64,000 bases of DNA from assembly GCA_902580135.1 (NCBI GenBank), contig CACHJL010000001.1:38424-102423 (forward strand), written 5' to 3'. Below the pieces are notes generated by a model that did not search any database, had not been told where the DNA came from, and saw only the letters and a program-made list of their open reading frames with translations. The position numbers and the translations under genes were made by a program. The DNA is from an uncultured Pelagibacteraceae bacterium (GTDB lineage Bacteria; Pseudomonadota; Alphaproteobacteria; Pelagibacterales; Pelagibacteraceae). The first letter of the stretch is position 1. Each line of letters begins with the position of its first letter. This document shows positions 22,324 through 31,358 of this stretch, one piece after another.

Positions 22324-22876
22324 TTAAATTTTTTGAAATTAAAGGCTTATAAATATTACATTCAAAGTTATTTTTAAGAGATTTATAACCACAATTTTGT
22401 GCATAAGTAGAAATTATAAAATTTAATTTTCCCCGATTTTTTTGAATTCCAAGTTTTTTTTTCTGTATGTCGAAAGTTAAATTTTGATTATAATCTTTGA
22501 AAGCGCTTACAAGAATTAAAGTATTGTTATCATTTAAAAGATAATATGCAAAATCTTCTGGGAAGACTGGATACTTATAACTTTTAAAAAATTTTTTAGC
22601 ATTTTTGGGAAACCAATCATAAGAAATTAGGGAATGTTCTTTTTTTGTTAAATGATCATAAATATACAAATCTTGTGGATAGTCAGTAATATAGTTTGAA
22701 TATTGACCTTTTGCTATAATAGGTTTTTCTCTGGTCTTAAAATATAATGTAAATTTATCATGATGAGATTGCATCTTTCCAATATAAAAATATTTTCTAT
22801 AGTTTTGATCATTTAAATCTGCAAACGATAAATTAGCATAAAATAATATGAAAATTATAAATATTAATTTTTTCAC
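22307..22876 (-). CDS. Secreted protein of unknown function
   Basis: The 189-residue product starts with a clear signal peptide (MKKLIFIIFILFYANLSFA, cleavage after about residue 19). The mature part is rich in Tyr, Lys and Asn, contains two cysteines (CGYKSLKNNFEC) that could form a disulfide, and has no motif I recognise. It is convergent with ftsY and overlaps it by 17 bases. A periplasmic or lipoprotein-like role is possible, but there is no Lys-Cys lipobox. Function unknown. Confidence 0.7.
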   Translation of the reverse strand: MKKLIFIIFILFYANLSFADLNDQNYRKYFYIGKMQSHHDKFTLYFKTREKPIIAKGQYSNYITDYPQDLYIYDHLTKKEHSLISYDWFPKNAKKFFKSYKYPVFPEDFAYYLLNDNNTLILVSAFKDYNQNLTFDIQKKKLGIQKNRGKLNFIISTYAQNCGYKSLKNNFECNIYKPLISKNLINSIE

Positions 22877-22925
22877 AATATAAAATTAATATGCAAAAAT
22901 GATGGGCATTTGTTTAAATTGTGTC

Positions 22926-23741
22926 TTAATTTAAACTTTGAATAAATGATTTTATAGAATTAATCAGATCATTATTAAAGTCCATCATATGATCGTCATA
23001 TTTAGAAAAATAGGAGTATTTGGGTTCATTTGCTAATTGAAAAATTTTTTCTCCCATCCAGAATGGAACTATTTTATCTGCTTCACCATGCATAACTAAT
23101 ATTGGTGAAATAATATTTTTTATCTTCTTGTCGCTTTCATATTTATCTTTTAGTAGCAATTTGATTGGAAAAATTGGGTACTTAGATTTACCTGCCGCAA
23201 TCATAGAAGTAAATGGAGATTCTAAAATTATTCCTGCAAAATTTCTATTTTGTGCTATTTCTGTAGCAACACCAGTACCAAGGGACTCCCCGTAAATTAT
23301 TATATTTTCTTCATTAATACCATCATTTATTAGCCAATTGACAGCACTTCTGGCATCTTCATAGAGACCTTTCTCAGTTGGTTTTCCTGCATTACCATTA
23401 AATCCTCTCCATGAAAGTAATAGAAAATTAATATTCATATCATTGAAGTGATTAATTTTATGTATTCTATTTTCTAGCGATCCTGCATTACCATGTAGGT
23501 AAAGTATAGTTTTGAGTTTTGTATTATCCTTTTTATGATACCAGGCTATTAAATCGATATTATCTTCTGTTTTAATATTAACCTTCTCAATTTTTACAGT
23601 TAATTTATCTCCAGAATAATTATTTTCTGTTGGATGATACAATAGACTTCTTTGAAAAAAATATAGTCCAAGTGTAACTGATAAATATACCAGAACTACT
23701 AAACTAATTAAAAACAAATTATACATTTTTGTATTACGCAT
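22926..23741 (-). CDS. Membrane-anchored alpha/beta hydrolase (Bem46/YfhR-like)
   Basis: The 271-residue protein has one N-terminal membrane helix (about 7-28), then the motif FQRSLLYHPT common to this family, LYLHGNAGSLENR (oxyanion region), the nucleophile elbow IYGESLGTGVA (about 148-158), the acid in MHGEADKIVP and a His in KYDDHMMDF. These give a complete Ser-Asp-His triad. The substrate is unknown; the family contains esterases and thioesterases. The start overlaps the MFS gene by 8 bases; a second ATG at 23726 would avoid this. Confidence 0.85.
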   Translation of the reverse strand: MRNTKMYNLFLISLVVLVYLSVTLGLYFFQRSLLYHPTENNYSGDKLTVKIEKVNIKTEDNIDLIAWYHKKDNTKLKTILYLHGNAGSLENRIHKINHFNDMNINFLLLSWRGFNGNAGKPTEKGLYEDARSAVNWLINDGINEENIIIYGESLGTGVATEIAQNRNFAGIILESPFTSMIAAGKSKYPIFPIKLLLKDKYESDKKIKNIISPILVMHGEADKIVPFWMGEKIFQLANEPKYSYFSKYDDHMMDFNNDLINSIKSFIQSLN

Positions 23742-24948
23742 TTTTATTTTTCATCAAAAAATATAAATAACTTAAAATACAAATTATTAAATAAACTGTA
23801 AAAGAAATTTTAAAACTTTGAACTTCTTCTTTTCCTAAAAATTGGCAAAAATCGATAACTAAACCAATTCCCCACTGCATAATAAAGGTACCCACAAATA
23901 TGAGTAAGTTAAATGATGTTAGCGATTTGCCCGCTAAACTTGTTGGAAAAGATAAAGCTACAGCGGGTTGAGTAAGTGTTAATACTATTGAAGTAAGTAA
24001 GTAAATTGTAAAATGTATTGCTCCTGCATTTTCTCCTGAAATAATAATAATAAATAATGACAAATAACTAATTGGTAATCCAAATTTAATTAATTTCATT
24101 GTCTTAAATCCAAGTTTTGTAATTTTGGGTAAAATGTATCCAAATATAAAAAAAGCAAATAGCATCGTTACATTTATCCAAAAAAGACCTGTTGCACTTT
24201 CTAAAGGATTATATCCAGCAACTCTAATCATCCACGGCCCTGCCCATAAGGTTTGGACTGCAACCATTCCTCCATAATTAAATAAACCTAGAGGAATTGT
24301 GCTTATAAAAAATTTATTTTTCCAAACATCTGATAAGGATCCAGCATTTATTTTTTCGATATTATTTTCTGTTTTCCATTTAGGAATAAAAACTAATGTT
24401 AATACTATAACAATAAGTATTAAAATAGATATTAAACCAAAAATCCATCTCCATCCAATAATTGGTAATAGAATTTGAACTGGCAAAGTTGAAAAAACAA
24501 ATCCCATCGAAAGCACCATTAGCATCCAAGCATTAGCTCTTTGCTGATACTCATCTGCAAACCAAATTCTGTAACCGGTTAAAGGTGCCATTAAACATGC
24601 ACTAACCCCAACTCCAATTAAAATTCTTGATATAAGTAAACCAGAAAAACTTTGCGCTAAAGCAAATGCAACTGTTCCAATTATTGCAATTAATAAAAAT
24701 GATGAAACAATTTTTTTAGGACCATGCCTATCTAGCAAATAACCAAGCGGTAATTGCATGGTTGCAAATCCTAAAAAATAACCACCGGCTAACAATCCTA
24801 AATTTCCAGCAGTTAAATTAAACTCTGTAGTTAGTAGTGGAGATAAAGTTGCAGTAATTGCTCTTAAAAGAGCAGATATAAAGTAACCACAAGCAAATAC
24901 AAAAAATATCAAAACCGCTTTTTTAATCGGTAAAATATTTTTCTCCAT
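23734..24948 (-). CDS. Major facilitator superfamily transporter
   Basis: The 404-residue protein has about 12 membrane segments and the MFS loop motif GYLLDRHGPKKIV between helices 2 and 3 (about 68-80). ISRILIGVGVSACLMAPLTGYRIWF matches the helix 4-5 region of the nitrate/cyanate-like branch only loosely, so the substrate cannot be named. It lies 9 bases after the TRAP permease gene and may be co-transcribed with it, suggesting an organic anion. Confidence 0.88.
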   Translation of the reverse strand: MEKNILPIKKAVLIFFVFACGYFISALLRAITATLSPLLTTEFNLTAGNLGLLAGGYFLGFATMQLPLGYLLDRHGPKKIVSSFLLIAIIGTVAFALAQSFSGLLISRILIGVGVSACLMAPLTGYRIWFADEYQQRANAWMLMVLSMGFVFSTLPVQILLPIIGWRWIFGLISILILIVIVLTLVFIPKWKTENNIEKINAGSLSDVWKNKFFISTIPLGLFNYGGMVAVQTLWAGPWMIRVAGYNPLESATGLFWINVTMLFAFFIFGYILPKITKLGFKTMKLIKFGLPISYLSLFIIIISGENAGAIHFTIYLLTSIVLTLTQPAVALSFPTSLAGKSLTSFNLLIFVGTFIMQWGIGLVIDFCQFLGKEEVQSFKISFTVYLIICILSYLYFLMKNKNA

Positions 24949-24957
24949 TAACTTAAA

Positions 24958-27609
24958 TTAGAAATTTAAAGATATATCTCTGTGAACTGCATTGCAACTT
25001 GCAACCATTTTAGCTTGTTCTTTAGTTAAACGCGACTGCAGCCTTAAACCTATATTATTGTTTATAACTGAATTATATTTTTTTATTTCTGGCATTAAGT
25101 TTTCAGCAGCACTTTTTCTCCATTTGACTTCTTGGTCAAACAACATAATAGCTTCTGAGCTTGCATCTGAAACTTTGCTATCATCTATTTCATCACTATC
25201 AATCAAAGAATATAAATCATCTAATCTATTTGCAAATTCTTCTGCTCCCGCAATCTCTCCAAGTTTTTCAAATAAATTATCTATAATTGAAATAGAATTT
25301 TCATAATCTGCATTGGTAATATATTTCTTTAAATTATTAATTTCTGAGGAAAGATCATTTAATTTTTCGTGATCATTTATAAACATCACAATTTGCTCTA
25401 GATTATCGTAAGCTTGATCAACATTTTTTCTATATCTTTTTGTTTGAGTATTTTTTGTTTTCTTAAGAATTTCAAATTCTTTATTTCTAGAAGTCCAATT
25501 TTCTGGGATACTATTATTTATTTCTTCAATTTCTAATTTATAATCTTCTATTTTAAGTTTAATTTTATTTTTTTGAGATAAATCGTCTTTATCTAAATTC
25601 CTAATTTGAGCCTCTGATTTTTGTATTTTCTTTTCTATAGTTCTTATTTTCTTTTGTTTTTTTCTTACAATATAGTGAAAATCTCTATAATCTTTTGCAT
25701 AAAGATTGTATTCATTTTCTGTTTTTTGAAGTTTTTTAACTAAAGCAAATGTTCCTAATGCATTTTCAAAATGTTCTTCAAAAATATCTAATTTATCAAT
25801 AGGGATATCAGATGGAATTTTTGATTGGAAGTTTGTTATTGCAAATTTAATTTTTTGTTCATCATTATTATAAATAGCAAATTTATATTCTTGTAAACAT
25901 TGTTGAAGTTTAGGATTCATTGGGGGTGGTGCTACATTGGAAGTTAAATATGTTCTTGCTGGCAAATAATTTACTAAACTTGGATAAAAACCTACAATAC
26001 CAAGTCCAACAAGTTGTAATACTATAAAAGGGACAACGCCTTTCCATATATTTAAAGTAGTAACATTTTTAGGAGCGACACCTTTTAAATAAAATAATGC
26101 AAAACCGAAAGGAGGAGTTAAAAAAGAAGTTTGCAAATTAACCCCTATCATCACACCTAACCAAATAGCGCTTACGTTTGCTCCCGTTTCAGCTAACAAT
26201 ATAGGAGCAATAATAGGTACTACTACTACTGCAATTTCAATAAAATCTAGGAAAAAGCCTAAAAGAAAAATTACTGCCATCACAACAATAAATTGGACCC
26301 AAAATCCTCCTGGCAAATCTTGCAGAAAATCTCTTACTAATTCTTCACCGCCAAAAGCTCTGAAGCCAGAAGTTAACATTGCTGCTCCTAATAAAATTAT
26401 AAAGACCATTGAAGTGGTAACACAAGTTTCTGTTACAACTTCTTTTAGAACATTATCTATTTTAAAAGCTCTCCAAAAACTCCAAACTACACCGATTAAA
26501 AATGTAAATGTAAAAAAACCAGCAATTAAAATTGCAGTCAAGTTTCTTGTCTCAATAGCTTTAATATTTAAATTAAAATTACTTGAAATATAAAAAATAG
26601 GGACTAAAGAAACAACGCTAATTATTAATGGATAGAAAGCATCTTTTCTACCTTGATGAAGTCTATAACCTGCCATCATAGTGGCACCTATAGCTCCAAT
26701 TGAACCTGCTTGATTAACTGTTGCGATACCCATTAATATAGAGCCAAGCACTGCAAAAATTAATGCAAGTGGCGGTATAATTACCCAAACAACTTTTATC
26801 CAAAATTTAAAATCGAATTGGCCTTTAAATGGAACAGGTGGAGCTGCTTTAGGGTTTAATCTTGCATATATAAATACATACAACATATATAAACCAACTA
26901 ATACTAATCCAGGTAATAGTGCTCCAAGAAACATATCTCCTGCACTTGTAGAACCAACTCTAAATTCTCCTGGCATATTAAATTCACCGGTGATTAATTT
27001 GTAATCTGTCTGTCTAATTGTGTTTGCAACATCAGCAGCACTTGCTAGTTGATCGGCTATTATAATTAGTACAATAGATGGAGGTATTATTTGTCCAAGT
27101 GTTCCTGATGAACATACAATCCCGCTTGCAAGGCTCTTATCATATTTATTATTCAACATAGTGGGCAATGAAATTAAACCCATAGCAATTACTGTTGCTC
27201 CAACTATACCCGTAGTTGCCGCAAGAAGTGCTCCTACGAAAATTACTGAAATACCTAATCCTCCTGGAATAGGACCAAATAACTGACCCATGGTAACTAG
27301 AAGGTCTTCTGCAATTTTAGATTTTTGCAGCATTATTCCCATAAAAATAAATAGAGGTATTGCTATTAAAGTATCAGTTTCTACATCCCAATAGTTACTC
27401 CTAAAATTTGTAATACCTGCTGTAAGCCATTCAATGGGGCCATCGGTTGCAAAATAAGCTCCTACATCTTGTTCAAATAAATATCCAAAAAAAGCCGCAA
27501 AACCTATAGAAATAATTGCAGAACCAGGCAATGCAAAAGCAACGGGATAACCTGATGCCAATGCTACTATCATTATAATTACAAGAAGAGCTAAAAATAA
27601 ATGTTCCAT
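24958..27609 (-). CDS. dctM: TRAP transporter large permease (DctM) with long C-terminal coiled-coil extension
   Basis: Residues 1 to about 555 are a DctM-type permease with a dozen or more membrane segments and motifs such as GYPVAFALPGSAIISIGF, IALPLFIFMG-like IPLFIFMGIML, GATVIAMGLISLPTML, CSSGTLGQIIPPSIVLIIIADQ and TSFLTPPFGFALFYLKG. Loops between segments are longer than in compact DctMs. From about residue 561 (PPPMNP) to 883 there is a soluble, Lys/Glu-rich stretch with heptad-like regions around 655-700, which I do not recognise. It drives sodium-coupled uptake with DctQ and DctP. The dctQ gene ends 3 bases upstream. Confidence 0.93.
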   Translation of the reverse strand: MEHLFLALLVIIMIVALASGYPVAFALPGSAIISIGFAAFFGYLFEQDVGAYFATDGPIEWLTAGITNFRSNYWDVETDTLIAIPLFIFMGIMLQKSKIAEDLLVTMGQLFGPIPGGLGISVIFVGALLAATTGIVGATVIAMGLISLPTMLNNKYDKSLASGIVCSSGTLGQIIPPSIVLIIIADQLASAADVANTIRQTDYKLITGEFNMPGEFRVGSTSAGDMFLGALLPGLVLVGLYMLYVFIYARLNPKAAPPVPFKGQFDFKFWIKVVWVIIPPLALIFAVLGSILMGIATVNQAGSIGAIGATMMAGYRLHQGRKDAFYPLIISVVSLVPIFYISSNFNLNIKAIETRNLTAILIAGFFTFTFLIGVVWSFWRAFKIDNVLKEVVTETCVTTSMVFIILLGAAMLTSGFRAFGGEELVRDFLQDLPGGFWVQFIVVMAVIFLLGFFLDFIEIAVVVVPIIAPILLAETGANVSAIWLGVMIGVNLQTSFLTPPFGFALFYLKGVAPKNVTTLNIWKGVVPFIVLQLVGLGIVGFYPSLVNYLPARTYLTSNVAPPPMNPKLQQCLQEYKFAIYNNDEQKIKFAITNFQSKIPSDIPIDKLDIFEEHFENALGTFALVKKLQKTENEYNLYAKDYRDFHYIVRKKQKKIRTIEKKIQKSEAQIRNLDKDDLSQKNKIKLKIEDYKLEIEEINNSIPENWTSRNKEFEILKKTKNTQTKRYRKNVDQAYDNLEQIVMFINDHEKLNDLSSEINNLKKYITNADYENSISIIDNLFEKLGEIAGAEEFANRLDDLYSLIDSDEIDDSKVSDASSEAIMLFDQEVKWRKSAAENLMPEIKKYNSVINNNIGLRLQSRLTKEQAKMVASCNAVHRDISLNF

Positions 27610-27612
27610 AAA

Positions 27613-28596
27613 TTATCTATTCAAAAGTTTATAACTGCTCCCCATAAAATAACTCGTAAATTGGATTAACATAGTTGTCGCAAATACTGCTAAATAAACT
27701 GCCATTAAATATAACAAATATAATCCGTTAGATCCTTGCTGAGTTATTTCAAAAGAAATAACTGGTCCATTAATAATACTGGCTTTGCCACCCATTCCTA
27801 AAAATAGAGTTATAAGACAAAGTGGAATTCCTAATATCAAAGATCCAATTGAATTTGTCCAAGCTTTTTTTCTTTCACTAAAACCAGTATATAAAACATC
27901 AACTCTTACATGTCCTTCATGCATTAAAGCATATGCGCTGGCAAAAAGATATAGGGCCGAATACCAGAAACGAACTAAATCTCCTTGAAAAGCCTGTTCA
28001 TATTCAAAAATAAATCTAGACAAAACAATAAAAAATTCACTTGCTACAACTAGAACAGCCAACCAAATAAAACCTACTGTTCTCGTAAAGTATCCAATTA
28101 TAAATGATATTAAAATTAAAGGAAAATGAACAAAAGTAATTCTAAAAGCTGGAACAACTAATTTTACTTTTAGAGTTTCACCTAAAATTGGTTCTACTAA
28201 TTTTTCTACAACCATAAACGAAACTATTAAATCTGCAATTCCAACAATTAAAACAGCCCAAAAAGATGAACGAATAATATAAGCAGTAAACTTTGTGAGT
28301 ATTTCTGAGTCAGTTTCCAGAGTTTGTTTAATTGACCTTAATACATAAAAAATAGCCAATACTACAGAAGCAAAATAAAAAAATAATTGTATATATGAAA
28401 AAGTTAAAGCAGAATCTTCTAAAGGTTTGCTTAATTTTTTAAATCCAAATAGGCCATAATTTGAAAATAATTTTTTAACACCGGGCCATTCAAACCAAAC
28501 AGTTAAAACATTATTAATTAAAAAAACAAAAGTAATAGCTAATATTGAATAACTAAATATTCTAATTAATATCGGTAAATTACTTTTTTTAACCAT
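27613..28596 (-). CDS. dctQ: TRAP transporter small permease (DctQ), enlarged
   Basis: The 327-residue protein is about twice the usual DctQ size. The C-terminal half (about 180-320) is the DctQ domain with four membrane segments and the signature ALMHEGHVRVDVLYTGFSERKK. The N-terminal half adds about four more hydrophobic segments with no DctQ signature. It lies between dctP and dctM, in the order P-Q-M, with a hairpin separating it from dctP. Confidence 0.9.
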   Translation of the reverse strand: MVKKSNLPILIRIFSYSILAITFVFLINNVLTVWFEWPGVKKLFSNYGLFGFKKLSKPLEDSALTFSYIQLFFYFASVVLAIFYVLRSIKQTLETDSEILTKFTAYIIRSSFWAVLIVGIADLIVSFMVVEKLVEPILGETLKVKLVVPAFRITFVHFPLILISFIIGYFTRTVGFIWLAVLVVASEFFIVLSRFIFEYEQAFQGDLVRFWYSALYLFASAYALMHEGHVRVDVLYTGFSERKKAWTNSIGSLILGIPLCLITLFLGMGGKASIINGPVISFEITQQGSNGLYLLYLMAVYLAVFATTMLIQFTSYFMGSSYKLLNR

Positions 28597-28612
28597 AAAA
28601 TAAAAATTTTTA

Positions 28613-28640
28613 TTAAAAAAGGGCCCTAAAAAGGGCCCTT
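28613..28640 (-). terminator. Hairpin between dctP and dctQ (attenuator or transcript stabiliser)
   Basis: On the minus strand AAGGGCCC, TTTTTA, GGGCCC-TTTTTT gives an eight-base-pair GC-rich stem followed by a run of six or seven T. It starts 27 bases after the dctP stop and lies 17 bases or more before dctQ. It fits a partial terminator that lets the binding protein be made in excess over the permeases. Confidence 0.8.
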
Positions 28641-28667
28641 AATATTCATTTACTTAAACTTTAATTA

Positions 28668-29798
28668 TTATAATCCTAAAGCTCTGTTTCTTTGACTGAT
28701 ATATGGTGAGTCAGATAAGTTAGTCCAAGCACCAATCTCTGTACGAGCTTTAACGAAAGCTTTATGAACTCTAGCAGCTAAATCACTATGTTGTTGCACT
28801 TCGTCATAGACTTCAGCAGCACCTTTAGCAAAAGCGTCATAAACTTTGTCATTAAACTTCTCAAGTTTAACGCCATTCTCATTTACTAAACGAGCTAATG
28901 CAGCACCATTTTTAGCGTTGTACTCAGCCATTGTAATTTCATCTGCCCAAGCACACGCAGTTTTAATTATGATTTGGTCTGATTTTGACAAGCTAGTAAA
29001 CCATGATTTATTAACACCACATGCTAACATCGAACCAGGTTCGTGCATACCAGGATAGTAATAATATTTAGCAGCTTCATGGAATTTCATTGCTTCATCA
29101 TTCCAAGGACCTACCCATTCTGTTGCATCGATTGCTCCTGAAACAAGGTTTTCATAAATTTGTCCACCAGGAAGTGAAATTGGAGAACCTCCAAGTTTTC
29201 CTAAAACTTGTCCTCCTAATCCAGGCATACGCATTTTTAAACCTTTTAAGTCATTAGCTGATCTAATTTTTTTGTTAAACCAACCACCCATTTGAACTCC
29301 TGTGTTACCAGCAATAAAACTTTGAGTACCAAAATCGTCGGTTAGTTCATCCCAAAGCTCTTGTCCTCCAGCGTGGTGGATCCAAGCGTTGATTTCTGAG
29401 TAAGTAAAACCAAACGGACATGCTGTAAAGTAACCAAAAGCCGGGTGTTTCTTAACCCAATAGTAATCGGCACCGTGATACATTTGAGAGTTACCAGAAG
29501 CAACTTCATCAAATGAGTCAAATGCTTTTACTCTTTCATTAGCAGCATAATATGTGACTTGGATTCTTCCATCACTCATATCGCTTAGTCTTTTTGCAAG
29601 TCTTTGTGCACCAGTACCTAGACCAGGAAAGTCTCTTGGCCAAGTAGCTACCATTGCAGCTTCTACTCTATCAGCAGCAACAGCAGGAGCAGCTAAAGAT
29701 GATGCAGCTACAGCAGCAACACCAGTTGCAGCAGCAGCTTTAAAGAACTTACGTCTTGAAGGTAATTTTCCCTTCAATGATTTTTTTTCTTTAATCAT
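28668..29798 (-). CDS. dctP: TRAP transporter substrate-binding protein (TakP-like, probably 2-oxoacid or lactate)
   Basis: The 376-residue protein has a twin-arginine signal (SRRKFFK at 14-20, hydrophobic Ala-rich core, APAVAA near 42). Blocks FIAGNTGVQMGGWFNKKI (about 161-178), LKGLKMRMPGLGGQVL with the family carboxylate-binding Arg190, and ATEWVGPWNDEAMKF match the TakP subgroup, whose characterised members bind pyruvate-like 2-oxoacids or lactate. The ATG at 29798 is preceded by a strong AAGAGGAG site. A string of hydroxyacid-oxidising enzymes lies upstream, which supports a small carboxylate substrate. Confidence 0.93.
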   Translation of the reverse strand: MIKEKKSLKGKLPSRRKFFKAAAATGVAAVAASSLAAPAVAADRVEAAMVATWPRDFPGLGTGAQRLAKRLSDMSDGRIQVTYYAANERVKAFDSFDEVASGNSQMYHGADYYWVKKHPAFGYFTACPFGFTYSEINAWIHHAGGQELWDELTDDFGTQSFIAGNTGVQMGGWFNKKIRSANDLKGLKMRMPGLGGQVLGKLGGSPISLPGGQIYENLVSGAIDATEWVGPWNDEAMKFHEAAKYYYYPGMHEPGSMLACGVNKSWFTSLSKSDQIIIKTACAWADEITMAEYNAKNGAALARLVNENGVKLEKFNDKVYDAFAKGAAEVYDEVQQHSDLAARVHKAFVKARTEIGAWTNLSDSPYISQRNRALGL

Positions 29799-29804
29799 TT
29801 ATTT

Positions 29805-29812
29805 CTCCTCTT
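29805..29812 (-). promoter_or_regulatory. Strong ribosome binding site of dctP
   Basis: AAGAGGAG on the minus strand, six bases before the ATG. Most genes in this window have weak or no Shine-Dalgarno sequence, so this supports high expression of the binding protein. Confidence 0.75.
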
Positions 29813-29838
29813 TAGTTAATTAACTATATGGATTTAAG

Positions 29839-29870
29839 CATATTATGGACCAAGAGTCCTTGATAATATG
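29839..29870 (-). promoter_or_regulatory. Inverted repeat upstream of dctP
   Basis: CATATTAT pairs perfectly with ATAATATG and an inner GGAC pairs with GTCC around a five-base loop, with a three-base bulge on one side. It lies about 40 bases before the dctP start, in the 140-base gap after the GlcD-type gene. It could be an operator or a 5' UTR hairpin; a second short inverted repeat (TCTCAA...TTGAGA, 29871-29893) adjoins it. Confidence 0.4.
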
Positions 29871-29938
29871 TCTCAACTAAATAAATTTTGAGAGAATTTT
29901 TACAAATTAGTTTAAAAATACAATCTATAATTGAAGTT

Positions 29939-31312
29939 CTAGTTTAGATCAAATACTTTTCCGGGGTTCATGATGTTGTTAACATCCAAGCTTCTCTTGA
30001 TTGCTTTCATAGCAGGGAGATTATCAGGGTGTTCCTTTAATAGATAACTTTTTTTTTGCAATCCAATTCCATGTTCACCAGTTATTGTTCCTTCTAATTC
30101 TAAAGCTTTTTCTATAAGTTTATCACTATAATCTCTTATTAGTTTTTGTTTTTCTTTATCTTTAGGATCGTACAAAATAATAGAATGAAAGTTGCCATCT
30201 CCAACATGACCAACCATTGGTGCTATTAAACCATTATCTTTAACATGTTTCTCTGCCCAAGAAACACACTCAACAAGTTTTGAAATTGGAACGCATATAT
30301 CTGTCGAATAAACTTTCATATTCTTACCTAGAGCTTTGACTGAATAATATACATCGTGTCTTGCTTTCCATAATTTGTTTCTTTCCTCAATTGACTCGGC
30401 CCATTTAAAATCACTTCCTCCGTTGTTTTTTGATAATTCTTCTACAATTTTTATTGCCTCTTTATTTGACTGTTCACTACCATGAAATTCAAAAAAAAGA
30501 GTTGGAGAAGCTTTTATGTTATCTAATTTTGAATATTTAATACTTATTTCCATTTGATCTTTATTTAACATCTCAATTCTTGCAATATTAACTCCATATT
30601 GAATTACTTCTTGTGAAGTTAAAACAGCTGAGTCTAGATTAGGAAAATAACATACTGCACTAATTATATTTTCAGGAATTGGAGATAATCTTAATTGAAC
30701 TTCAGTAATAATTCCTAGTGTACCCTCTGAACCAATAAATAAGTTTGTTAAATTATATCCTGCAGAAGATTTTTTTGCTCTACTCCCAGTTTTAATTATA
30801 TCACCATTTGCCAGAACAACTGTTAAACCCGAAACAACTGTACGCATTGTTCCATATTTTACTGCCATAGTCCCAGAAGCTGACGTAGCAGCCATACCTC
30901 CTAATGCTGCATCTGCTCCAGGATCAATCGGAAAGAAGACTCCATCTTCTCTTAAGTATTCATTAAGTTGTTTTCTTGTTACGTTTGCTTGAACTCTACA
31001 ATCAAAATCACTAGCATTAACATTTAATACCTTGTTCATTTTTTCTAAAGATATTGTGACTCCGTTTGAATTACCCACAGCATTTCCTTCTAAGGAAGTT
31101 CCAGTTCCAAATGGAACAACTGGAATTTTATGTTCATTGCATATTTTTAATATTTTGGAAACTTCATCATTTGTTTCTGGAAAAACTACAGCTTGGGAAA
31201 GAACTGGATCGAATGTATCTTCACCACGTGCATAATTTCCCCTGGTTGATTCAGATGTAGAAAATCTTCCATTAAAAATTGATTTAAATTGCTCTTGAAT
31301 TTTTTCATTCAT
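29939..31312 (-). CDS. FAD-linked oxidase, GlcD / D-lactate dehydrogenase family
   Basis: The 457-residue flavoprotein has the PCMH FAD-binding domain: VVPFGTGTSLEGNAVG (about 70-85), FFPIDPGADAALGGMAATSASGT split over 130-155, GYNLTNLFIGSEGTLGIITEV (about 185-205), and the C-terminal APMVGHVGDGNFHSI with metal/substrate histidines, then TGEHGIGLQKK. The family oxidises D-lactate, glycolate or D-2-hydroxyglutarate. No glcE or glcF is adjacent, so D-lactate dehydrogenase (cytochrome type) fits better than glycolate oxidase. It lies upstream of the TRAP genes on the same strand. Confidence 0.9.
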   Translation of the reverse strand: MNEKIQEQFKSIFNGRFSTSESTRGNYARGEDTFDPVLSQAVVFPETNDEVSKILKICNEHKIPVVPFGTGTSLEGNAVGNSNGVTISLEKMNKVLNVNASDFDCRVQANVTRKQLNEYLREDGVFFPIDPGADAALGGMAATSASGTMAVKYGTMRTVVSGLTVVLANGDIIKTGSRAKKSSAGYNLTNLFIGSEGTLGIITEVQLRLSPIPENIISAVCYFPNLDSAVLTSQEVIQYGVNIARIEMLNKDQMEISIKYSKLDNIKASPTLFFEFHGSEQSNKEAIKIVEELSKNNGGSDFKWAESIEERNKLWKARHDVYYSVKALGKNMKVYSTDICVPISKLVECVSWAEKHVKDNGLIAPMVGHVGDGNFHSIILYDPKDKEKQKLIRDYSDKLIEKALELEGTITGEHGIGLQKKSYLLKEHPDNLPAMKAIKRSLDVNNIMNPGKVFDLN

Positions 31313-31331
31313 ATTAGCTTAAAGTAGCATA

Positions 31332-31347
31332 TTAATTGCACAATTAA
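31332..31347. promoter_or_regulatory. Small inverted repeat 20 bases upstream of the GlcD-type gene
   Basis: TTAATTG and CAATTAA are separated by two bases. The position just upstream of the start at 31312, in a 46-base gap, would suit an operator, but such AT-rich repeats arise often in this genome. Confidence 0.2.
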
Positions 31348-31358
31348 ATGTACTAAAA

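Noticed and set aside
24992-25306. 104-codon plus-strand open frame opposite the DctM tail
   Set aside because: It mirrors the low-complexity coding strand of the coiled-coil tail; no ribosome binding site or recognisable domain.
29554-29823. 89-codon plus-strand open frame opposite dctP
   Set aside because: The Ala-rich product is the reverse complement of the Tat signal region of dctP.
31332-31347. Palindrome before the GlcD-type gene as a definite regulator site
   Set aside because: Seven-base AT-rich arms are expected by chance in such a sequence; kept only as a low-confidence feature.
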